Source of the DNA: Nitrospirota bacterium
Lineage (GTDB): Bacteria; Nitrospirota; JAOUDF01
Reading direction: 5' to 3'
Assembly: GCA_029859385.1 (NCBI GenBank)
Contig: JAOUDF010000126.1
Coordinates: forward strand, 1-7,356
Length of the DNA: 7,356 bases
Positions 1-6,278 of this stretch are shown one piece after another. The position numbers were made by a program, and so were the translations under genes. Each line of letters starts with the position of its first letter. Position 1 is the stretch's first letter. The notes beneath the pieces are model-generated. The model was not told the DNA's origin. It ran no database searches and saw only the letters and a program-made list of their open reading frames with translations.

Positions 1-169
1 ACGTATCTTCGCTGTTGCTGATGTGTGGGATGCCCTTGCCTCCAGCCGCCGCTATCATGCGCCGTGGTCGTCAGAGAGGGTATGTGAGCATATCAGGTCG
101 GAGAGTGGCGGATATTTTGATCCGCGGGTAGCAGAAACATTCCTTGACCTAATGAAAACGGCCGTTTGA
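1..169 (+). CDS. HD-GYP domain c-di-GMP phosphodiesterase, C-terminal fragment
   Basis: This is the 3' end of a gene that begins before the window; the reading frame starts at base 2 and ends at TGA 167-169, giving 55 residues. The fragment begins RIFAVADVWDALASSRRYH and continues through a SGGYFDP segment to a short tail. This matches the conserved region after the HD-GYP signature, usually of the form RI..vaDvyDALtsdRpYr...sG..FDP. HD-GYP proteins hydrolyse cyclic di-GMP to pGpG or GMP at a metal centre. The metal-binding HD and GYP residues lie upstream and cannot be judged here. No extra domain follows the HD-GYP fold, so the output domain ends the protein. A plain HD metal-dependent phosphohydrolase is the alternative. 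Its neighbour is a GGDEF-EAL enzyme, so the two form a local c-di-GMP group. The 197-base gap between them argues against tight co-translation. Confidence 0.82.
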   Translation, partial: RIFAVADVWDALASSRRYHAPWSSERVCEHIRSESGGYFDPRVAETFLDLMKTAV

Positions 170-198
170 ACGGGGCTATGTCCACCGACCCGGACCTT

Positions 199-290
199 AA
201 GTAATATTAATTCCTAGAATAGTTGCGAGAATAGGCCGATAGTGGTATATTAATTATTATATAGAGTAAGTATAATATTTCATTGAATTT
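199..290 (+). promoter_or_regulatory. AT-rich upstream region with candidate sigma70 promoters
   Basis: This stretch is very rich in A and T compared with the GC-rich genes on both sides. One sigma70-like pair is TTGCGA (223-228) and TATATT (246-251), with a 17-base spacer. A second candidate is a perfect TATAAT at 271-276, but it has only a weak AT-rich -35 region near 248-253. The stretch also holds a 9-base direct repeat, ATATTAATT, at 204-212 and 247-255 (43 bases apart), and AGAATAG at 216-222 and 228-234. Such features could be a promoter with an AT-rich UP element or binding sites for a regulator or nucleoid protein. The promoter assignment is by eye and unproven. No convincing terminator for the upstream HD-GYP gene was seen in the gap. 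Confidence 0.4.
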
Positions 291-354
291 TCTGTCATAT
301 CCTGCCTGCTTTGATTGCCCTGTCAGATGGGGGATGGAGTGGGCGGTGTTGTCT

Positions 355-360
355 GGAGGG
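355..360 (+). promoter_or_regulatory. Ribosome binding site for the REC-PAS-GAF-PAS-GGDEF-EAL gene
   Basis: GGAGGG lies 6 bases before the ATG at 367. It supports this start, and the protein then begins directly with the first beta strand of the receiver fold. Confidence 0.75.
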
Positions 361-366
361 TGGTAG

Positions 367-3345
367 ATGGTAAGGTTTTTAATGATTGACGCATCTTCCG
401 GCGATATTGAGGTCCAGCTCAGAGCAGTCAGGAGCTCTTTCAAAGGGAGCAGGGCAATTGTCGCGGGAAACCGTGAAGAGTTCGATGTGGCGATGGCGAA
501 GGGCGACTTCGATATCGTGATCACCGAGTACCGGTTGCCCTGGGCCGATGGCTTGACGGTCGCCTCTCATGTAAGGGAGCGTTACCCGCATGTTCCCGTC
601 ATCATGTTTACCGACTCTGGCTCAGAGGACGTCGTGGTTCAAGGGATGAAAAACGGCCTGTGCGATTTCATCCGCAAAAAAAATGTCGACCGCCTTCCCG
701 CATCGATTAAAGAGTGTCTTGAGAAATCACAGCAAGCCAGGGAGGAGAGGTTTGCCCTCGATCGGGTAAAGGAGGCCGAGGCCCATTACCGCAACCTGGT
801 GGAACGTATTCCCGCTGTTACCTACATCACCACGCCCGACAAGGCCAGAAGGGTTTACTACGTGAGCCCCCAGCTGGAAAGCCTTCTTGGGTATACCATG
901 AGGCAATGGTGCAACACAAAAGAGATGTGGCAAAACTGTATCCATCCCGATGATCGCCCAAGGGTCATGAAGGCTGTTGCCGGCATGGTCGGTGGCTGCG
1001 ATACCCTTCGCCAGGAATATCGATTGATCAGCCGGGACGGCCGCGTGGTGTGGGTGAGCGATGATGCGCAGATGGTCTGTGACGACAGTGGCCACTCCAT
1101 GTATGTCCACGGCATTATGACCGACATTACCGCTCGCCGGCATGTTGAAGAAGAGTTGAGGCTTCTTCTGGCGGTCACGATGGAGATCAGTGCCGCTCCG
1201 GATATTGCCGCCGTCATGGAGACGGTGCTTCGCAGCATAGGTGAGTCGACGGGATGGGCATGCGGCAGCGCATGGATGCCTTCCGCCGACCAGAGCTGCC
1301 TGGAATGCCGTGCCTCGTGGTCCAGGGAGGGCGGAGCGCTGAGAGAGTTTATGGCCGTCAACGAGAAGTTTACCTTTCGAGCCGGCGTCGGACTGCCCGG
1401 CAAGGTATGGGCGGCGAAGAAGCCAATGTGGGAGAAGGATATACGCGCTTCACCCAACATCTTCCGTGCCCGACTTGCCGGAGATGCGGGTTTTAAGGCC
1501 TGTATGGCCATTCCTGTCTTTGTCGACGACGAGTTGCTGGCAGTCCTCGATTTCTTTACCTGCGAACCACGAGATGAAGATGGAATGCTCATGGAGGTTG
1601 TTTCCAAGGTGGCCCGGGAGGTGGGGGCGCTCGTCCGTCAAAAAAAAACTGAAGAGGCCCTGAGGGAAAGCGAGGAGCGTTATGGGCTGGTCGTTCAGGG
1701 GGTAAACGACGGGATATGGGACTGGAAACTGGCCTCCAATCAGGTATATTTTTCCGGTCGCTGGAAGGAGATGATCGGGTATGCTGGTAGCGAAATAGGG
1801 GAAGTGGTCGAAGAATGGTTCAACCTTGTCCATCCCGATGATCTTCCCGAGCTGCGGTCGCGTATTGGCGCGCATCTGGAGGGGAAATTGCCCAGCCTTG
1901 ACGCCGAATACAGGGTACTCCACAAGGATGGAAGTTGGCGCTGGATGCTCTGCAGGGGGGCGGTATTGCCGGATGCGTCGGGGCGACCCTCCCGCATGGC
2001 AGGATCGCAGACCGACATCACCCGTCGCAAGGAAATCGAGCTGCAACTGGCCCATGACGCCATGCACGACCCACTGACGGGGTTGGCCAACCGGATACTT
2101 TTCATGGACCGGCTCAGCCATGCGGTAGAGCGGGCAAAGCGTCATGAGGGTTGCCTGATCGGTGTTTTATACCTTGACGTGGATAACCTGAAGCTGGTCA
2201 ACGACAGAAGGGGCCACAATGCCGGCGACAGTCTTCTGGTGAGGATGGCCAGGGCAATGGAGTCGTGCCTTCGTCCTGAGGACACTCTGGCGCGCATGGG
2301 GGGAGACGAGTTCGCCATTATCCTGGATGACATAAAAAATATGGACAGCGTGACGCAGGTTGCCGACCGCATCCTGGAATCGATAAGGCTCCCGGTAAAG
2401 GTTAACGCTCACGAGATAATCGCCGGCGCCAGTATTGGCCTGGCTATCGGCAAGGGGGGGGAGGAAAAGGCGGAACAGCTCCTGCGGGATGCTGACATCG
2501 CCATGTACCGGGCGAAGTCGGCCGGTGGAGGGCGGTATGAAGTGTTCGACCAGAGCATGAGGGCTCAGATCATGGAGCGGCACATGCTGGAGACTGAGCT
2601 GAAACTGGCCCTGGAGCGAAACGAGTTCGATGTCTATTACCAGCCGATAGTTTCACACGGAAACGAGGGTGGAGTAGAAGTGGAAGCCCTGCTCCGCTGG
2701 CGTCATCCGGAGAGAGGAGTGCTTCTTCCGTCTCAGTTTATGCATGTCGCGGAGGAGACCGGCCTGATAGTGCCCATCGGCGAGTGGGTGTTAAGGAGCG
2801 TCTGTCTTCAGAGCAAAAAATGGTGCGATGCCGACTTGCCCAGGATACGGATCATGGTCAATGTGTCGGCTCGACAGTTTCGTAGTCAGTATATCCCGAC
2901 TCTCATATGGAGCATCCTTTCGGAAACAGGCGTGGCTCCCAGTGCTCTGGGCATCGAGATTACGGAGAGCATTGCCATGCAGGATACGGACCTGGCCGTC
3001 GATGCCCTCACTGAGCTCGGTGCCATGGGGGTGAACGTTTCCCTTGATGATTTTGGGACCGGCTACTCATCCCTGGCCTATCTCAAGAAGTTCCCCATAC
3101 AATCGCTAAAGATAGATCAGTCTTTTGTCCGTGACATCCCGCTGAACTTCGACGATATGGCAATTACCTCGACCATAGTTGCCATGGCCCACAGCATGAA
3201 TGTAAGGGCGATTGCCGAAGGCGTCGAGAACGAGGACCAGCTCGCGTTTCTGAAGGAACATCAGTGCGACGGCATGCAGGGATATCTTTTCAGTCGCCCC
3301 ATGTCGGGAGAGATGATGGCCGAATTGCTCCAGGCCCACGCCTGA
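367..3345 (+). CDS. Hybrid REC-PAS-GAF-PAS-GGDEF-EAL c-di-GMP turnover protein
   Basis: This is a 992-residue cytoplasmic sensor-enzyme with no signal peptide or membrane segment. The domains, in order, are: receiver-like (about 3-118), helical linker (112-138), PAS (139-258, with HPDD at 193-196 and DIT at 253-255), GAF (262-425), PAS (434-556, HPDD 489-492, DIT 550-552), GGDEF (560-729) and EAL (735-990). The cyclase site GGDEF (645-649), metal residue D604 and inhibitory RxxD (R636-D639) are present. The EAL domain keeps EALLRW (773-778), N832, E864, DD at 894-895, K915, E951 and Q971, so both synthesis and hydrolysis of cyclic di-GMP look possible. In the receiver, E54 replaces the phospho-accepting Asp and A9 replaces one of the two metal-binding acids, while T82 and K104 remain. 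This suggests a non-phosphorylated interaction or mimic domain. Signals probably enter through PAS and GAF, whose ligands are unknown. The start at 367 is backed by GGAGGG. Confidence 0.95.
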   Translation: MVRFLMIDASSGDIEVQLRAVRSSFKGSRAIVAGNREEFDVAMAKGDFDIVITEYRLPWADGLTVASHVRERYPHVPVIMFTDSGSEDVVVQGMKNGLCDFIRKKNVDRLPASIKECLEKSQQAREERFALDRVKEAEAHYRNLVERIPAVTYITTPDKARRVYYVSPQLESLLGYTMRQWCNTKEMWQNCIHPDDRPRVMKAVAGMVGGCDTLRQEYRLISRDGRVVWVSDDAQMVCDDSGHSMYVHGIMTDITARRHVEEELRLLLAVTMEISAAPDIAAVMETVLRSIGESTGWACGSAWMPSADQSCLECRASWSREGGALREFMAVNEKFTFRAGVGLPGKVWAAKKPMWEKDIRASPNIFRARLAGDAGFKACMAIPVFVDDELLAVLDFFTCEPRDEDGMLMEVVSKVAREVGALVRQKKTEEALRESEERYGLVVQGVNDGIWDWKLASNQVYFSGRWKEMIGYAGSEIGEVVEEWFNLVHPDDLPELRSRIGAHLEGKLPSLDAEYRVLHKDGSWRWMLCRGAVLPDASGRPSRMAGSQTDITRRKEIELQLAHDAMHDPLTGLANRILFMDRLSHAVERAKRHEGCLIGVLYLDVDNLKLVNDRRGHNAGDSLLVRMARAMESCLRPEDTLARMGGDEFAIILDDIKNMDSVTQVADRILESIRLPVKVNAHEIIAGASIGLAIGKGGEEKAEQLLRDADIAMYRAKSAGGGRYEVFDQSMRAQIMERHMLETELKLALERNEFDVYYQPIVSHGNEGGVEVEALLRWRHPERGVLLPSQFMHVAEETGLIVPIGEWVLRSVCLQSKKWCDADLPRIRIMVNVSARQFRSQYIPTLIWSILSETGVAPSALGIEITESIAMQDTDLAVDALTELGAMGVNVSLDDFGTGYSSLAYLKKFPIQSLKIDQSFVRDIPLNFDDMAITSTIVAMAHSMNVRAIAEGVENEDQLAFLKEHQCDGMQGYLFSRPMSGEMMAELLQAHA

Positions 3346-3476
3346 TTGTCCGCCAGGATCACCCGCCTCCGGAGCCGCATTTTGTCTCCCCAGTTCATTT
3401 GTCAGGCAAGACATGTTACTATCACCCCCCGATCATCAGATAGGGCCATGACGGCATCTTTATCGCGGGGGAATGC

Positions 3477-4463
3477 TTGGGAGGTCTTGGATCGCTCAGA
3501 AAAAAAATCATCGCATCGCTGGGTTTAGGCATTGCGGTATTCGGCGTCCTGGCGTTCTACGGGAACTATCAGCAGACTGTCAGGGCTTTTCAGGGGTTTG
3601 ACTGGGCCTACCTTCCCGCAATCCTCTTTCTTGCCTTCCTCAACTATCTGCTTCGCTTCCTGCGATGGGAATACTACCTTGCGATCATCGGGCTCAGGGT
3701 AAATCGTTGGGAGAGCCTTCTCGTCTTTTTCTCCGGCCTTGCCATGTCGGTCACTCCCGGCAAGGTGGGGGAGTTGTTGAAATCGTATCTGCTGAAAGAG
3801 CTCAGCGGCGCGGCCATCAGCCGCACCGCGCCGGTGGTGGTGGCCGAGCGGGTTACGGATTTTGTTGCCATTGTGGCCCTTTCCGCCTTCGGGGTCGTGG
3901 TTTTCGGTTATGGGACTTCGGCGCTGATTGCGAGCGGGCTGCTTATTGTCGCCTTGCTGGCGATCATCTCCAGTCGTTCCCTGTTCATGAAGCTCGTCGC
4001 GATAGTTCATCGCATGCCGGTCCTCTCACGGGTTGCACCGAGACTGGAGACGGCCTATGAAAGCGCCCGAGGTCTTCTTGCGCCGGGCCCCCTGGCCTGG
4101 GCGACGATTATCGGCGTGGCCAGCTGGTTTGCGGAATGTTACGGCCTCTATCTTGTGTTCAAGGGGTTTGGCGTATCGGTTTCCGTTTTCAGCGCCACCT
4201 TTGTCTATGCCTTCTCCACCCTTGTCGGGGCGCTCACCATGCTCCCCGGTGGTCTCGGCGCGACGGAGGGGAGCATGACGGGCCTTCTGGTCTATACCGG
4301 CGTGGCGACGCCGATTGCGGTGGCGGCCACATTTATCATCAGGGTTTGCACCCTCTGGTTTGCGGTGCTTTTGGGCTGCGCGGCCTTGATCCTCTGTGGA
4401 AGATCGTTTAAGATGCGGACGGCTTTCGATGATATGGAAGGGCGGATACCGGGGGGAGAATGA
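3477..4463 (+). CDS. UPF0104 / LPG_synthase_TM-family integral membrane protein (flippase-like)
   Basis: This inner-membrane protein of 328 residues has roughly seven to eight hydrophobic segments (near 11-28, 44-62, 78-92, 130-146, 148-164, 207-229, 237-256 and 269-308). Family marks are RWEYYL (63-68), TPGKVGELLKSYLL (93-106), ERVTDF (124-129) and LPGGLGATEGSM (256-267). These are typical of the lysylphosphatidylglycerol synthetase transmembrane family (PF03706, YbhN-like). The cytosolic aminoacyl-transfer domain of MprF is absent, so it should not be called a lysyl-PG synthase. A role in lipid or lipid-linked substrate movement is inferred only from the family. The start is uncertain. An in-frame stop at 3441 leaves TTG at 3477 as the only reasonable in-frame start, with a weak GGGGGA four bases before it. 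ATG codons at 3448 and 3473 are in other frames, ahead of an A8 run (3500-3507). It is the first gene of a tight five-gene unit, and its stop overlaps the next start. Confidence 0.85.
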   Translation: MGGLGSLRKKIIASLGLGIAVFGVLAFYGNYQQTVRAFQGFDWAYLPAILFLAFLNYLLRFLRWEYYLAIIGLRVNRWESLLVFFSGLAMSVTPGKVGELLKSYLLKELSGAAISRTAPVVVAERVTDFVAIVALSAFGVVVFGYGTSALIASGLLIVALLAIISSRSLFMKLVAIVHRMPVLSRVAPRLETAYESARGLLAPGPLAWATIIGVASWFAECYGLYLVFKGFGVSVSVFSATFVYAFSTLVGALTMLPGGLGATEGSMTGLLVYTGVATPIAVAATFIIRVCTLWFAVLLGCAALILCGRSFKMRTAFDDMEGRIPGGE

Positions 4464-5158
4464 TGTCGGGCATAGCTGAGAATCTGAAGCATATTGAGCA
4501 GCGCATCGCTGAGGCGGCCCGGGAAGCGGGGAGAGACCCTGCCGATGTTCATCTTGTGGTCGTCAGCAAGACCTTCCCCGCCGGAACGGTTCGGGAGGCG
4601 ATTAGCGCCGGCGCGGCTATTCTGGGCGAAAGCCGGATACAGGAGGCGAAGGCCAAGATCGCCGAGATCGGGCCCGCTGCGGCTAATGTTTCATGGCACC
4701 TTATCGGGCATCTTCAGAGCAACAAGGCGAAGACAGCGGTGGAGATGTTCGACCTGATCCACTCGGTCGACTCCCTTCATCTGGCGGAGGAGATAAACCG
4801 GCAGGCCGCGAAGGCCGGCAAGGTGCAGCGGCTGCTCATCGAGGTGAACGTCGCGGGAGAGGAGAGCAAGTTCGGCATCAATCCCGATGAGCTGCTTGAG
4901 CTGATAAAAGCCCTTGCCCCCCTGAAGAATATTGTGGTAGAAGGTCTGATGACCATCCCTCCCTATGCGGATGATCCTGAGGTGAGCAGGCCATACTTCC
5001 GGCGGCTGGCGGCGCTGGCTGTCGAAGTGGATACCCTTGGCATTGCGGGCATCAGGATGAAGGAGCTTTCCATGGGGATGTCGGGCGATTTTGAAGTGGC
5101 AGTGCAGGAAGGGGCCACGCTGGTGAGAGTGGGAACAGCAATATTTGGAGCGCGATGA
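4460..5158 (+). CDS. yggS: YggS/PLPBP-family pyridoxal phosphate homeostasis protein
   Basis: This 232-residue cytosolic protein binds pyridoxal 5'-phosphate on a lysine. It acts in vitamin B6 and amino-acid homeostasis rather than as a known enzyme. The PLP lysine is K37 in VVVSKTFP. Other family marks are GESRIQE (56-62), WHLIGHLQSNKAK (79-91), the EVNVAGEESKFGI segment, GLMTIPP, and the C-terminal LSMGMSGDFEVAV and GTAIFG motifs that bind the phosphate. Length is normal for the family, with a single alanine-racemase-like barrel and no C-terminal domain. The first ATG (4460) overlaps the preceding stop as ATGA, and a second ATG follows at 4463. The GGGGGGAG at 4451-4458 sits closer to ideal spacing for 4463, so either may be used. 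It precedes proC directly, a widely conserved pairing. The usual GENRVQE/GENYVQE motif reads GESRIQE here. Confidence 0.95.
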   Translation: MMSGIAENLKHIEQRIAEAAREAGRDPADVHLVVVSKTFPAGTVREAISAGAAILGESRIQEAKAKIAEIGPAAANVSWHLIGHLQSNKAKTAVEMFDLIHSVDSLHLAEEINRQAAKAGKVQRLLIEVNVAGEESKFGINPDELLELIKALAPLKNIVVEGLMTIPPYADDPEVSRPYFRRLAALAVEVDTLGIAGIRMKELSMGMSGDFEVAVQEGATLVRVGTAIFGAR

Positions 5159-5159
5159 C

Positions 5160-5981
5160 ATGAGCATCGGAAAGTCAATTGCCTTTATCGGCGGCGGCAA
5201 CATGGCAGAGGCCCTGGTGAAGGGGTGCCTCAGGGCCGGGCTGTTCGAGCCTGCGCAGATAACCGTTGCCGATGCGTCGGCGGACCGGCTTGCCTACATC
5301 GGCACACAGTATGGCGTGAAGACCACTTCGGACAACGGCGAGGCCTGCCGTTCGGCTGCTATTCTGGTGCTGTCGGTGAAGCCTCAGGTGATGCCGCATG
5401 TCCTTGCCGAGGCAAAGGGCAGTGTCGGCCACAAACCGCTGGTCGTCTCGGTGGCGGCGGGGGTGCCGATCGCGACCATCGCGGCGGAGTTCGGCCAGGA
5501 TGCCCGTATCATCCGGGCCATGCCCAATACCCCCGCCCTCATCCTCGAAGGGGCGGCTGCCGTGGCGAAGGGCGGAGGCGCGACCGCGGAAGACCTCTCC
5601 ATCGCCGTGAAGATTTTTGAGGCGGTAGGGATTGCCGTGGTCGTCGATGAAAAGCTGATGGATGCGGTGACCGGGCTCTCGGGGAGTGGGCCGGCCTATA
5701 TCTTTACGGTTATCGACGCGCTGGCCGATGGCGGGGTCAAGATGGGCCTGCCCAGAGAGACGGCCTTGAAGCTGGTGGCACAGACAACGCTTGGAGCGGC
5801 GAAGCTCATCCTCGAAACAGGAAAACACCCCGGTGTGCTCAAGGAGGGGGTGACCTCTCCCGGCGGCACCACCATCGCGGGCCTGCACAGGCTTGAGGAC
5901 GGAGGGGTCCGGTCGGCGCTCATGGGGGCCGTGGAAGCAGCCACATTGAGATCAAAAGAGCTGGGGAAAAAGGAAGGGTAA
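5160..5981 (+). CDS. proC: Pyrroline-5-carboxylate reductase
   Basis: ProC reduces 1-pyrroline-5-carboxylate to L-proline with NAD(P)H, the last step of proline synthesis, in the cytosol. The 273-residue protein starts with the nucleotide-binding segment IAFIGGGNMAEAL (7-19). It continues with SVKPQ (72-76), RAMPNTPALI (119-128), the substrate-site region SGSGPAYIF (174-182), DGGVKMGLPRE (190-200) and TSPGGTTIAGLHRLE (232-246). All of these are hallmarks of the family, and the length is typical. ATG 5160 is chosen over an in-frame TTG at 5145. The ATG begins just before the first beta strand, has GGAG at 5147-5150 nine bases upstream, and starts one base after the stop of yggS. The Shine-Dalgarno thus lies inside yggS, pointing to translational coupling. 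The next gene starts immediately after its stop. Confidence 0.97.
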   Translation: MSIGKSIAFIGGGNMAEALVKGCLRAGLFEPAQITVADASADRLAYIGTQYGVKTTSDNGEACRSAAILVLSVKPQVMPHVLAEAKGSVGHKPLVVSVAAGVPIATIAAEFGQDARIIRAMPNTPALILEGAAAVAKGGGATAEDLSIAVKIFEAVGIAVVVDEKLMDAVTGLSGSGPAYIFTVIDALADGGVKMGLPRETALKLVAQTTLGAAKLILETGKHPGVLKEGVTSPGGTTIAGLHRLEDGGVRSALMGAVEAATLRSKELGKKEG

Positions 5982-6275
5982 ATGGCCATAATGACCAATT
6001 TCTTTGGCGCACTGGCGCAGGTAGTCGATCTGGTGTTGAGCATCTACATGTGGATCGTCATCGCCCGGGCGCTCATTTCGTGGGTGAACCCCGATCCTTA
6101 CAACCCCGTTGTCAGGTTTCTCGTGCGGGCTACGGATCCGGTCCTGCGGCCGGTCCAGCGGCTGGTGCCCACCTGGAAACTGGGGATTGACGTGTCGCCG
6201 ATCATCGTGATCCTGGTGATCATGTTTCTGAGGCGCTTTTTGGTAGGTATTCTTTTCAGCCTTTCGCACGGGTGA
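5982..6275 (+). CDS. yggT: YggT-family inner-membrane protein
   Basis: This is a small membrane protein of 97 residues with two hydrophobic helices (about 12-34 and 70-92), joined by a polar loop holding SWVNPDPYNP (33-42) and DPVLRPVQRLVP (52-63). Those motifs and the DVSPIIVILVI helix identify the YggT family. It has a single YggT repeat, as in the short YlmG-like forms; the E. coli protein carries two. Its molecular role is not settled. Relatives are linked to cell division and chloroplast or envelope organisation, and the gene often lies beside yggS and proC, as here. ATG 5982 follows the proC stop with no gap and has AGGAAGGG (5971-5978) just upstream. A second ATG at 5991 is possible but less well placed. 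Confidence 0.92.
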   Translation: MAIMTNFFGALAQVVDLVLSIYMWIVIARALISWVNPDPYNPVVRFLVRATDPVLRPVQRLVPTWKLGIDVSPIIVILVIMFLRRFLVGILFSLSHG

Positions 6276-6278
6276 CAA

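Noticed and set aside
170..366. Possible c-di-GMP (GEMM) riboswitch in front of the c-di-GMP gene
   Set aside because: I looked for the conserved GEMM core blocks in all three intergenic gaps and did not see them.
858..1607. 249-codon open frame on the minus strand within the hybrid c-di-GMP gene (also 1450-2145)
   Set aside because: These are shadows of the PAS/GAF coding sequence; no family motif and no plausible ribosome binding site context was seen.
3367..3374. CTCCGGAG palindrome after the c-di-GMP gene as a terminator
   Set aside because: It has no loop, is only 8 bases and is not followed by a T run at the right distance.
3346..3528. 60-codon + strand frame starting right after the c-di-GMP gene
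   Set aside because: It uses a TTG abutting the previous stop, lacks recognisable features and runs into the start of the membrane protein gene. Only its internal ATG 3448 is of interest, for the frameshift question.
5175..5888. 237-codon open frame on the minus strand opposite proC
   Set aside because: ProC is certain on the + strand; the antisense translation is His/Arg/Gly-rich and shows no motif.
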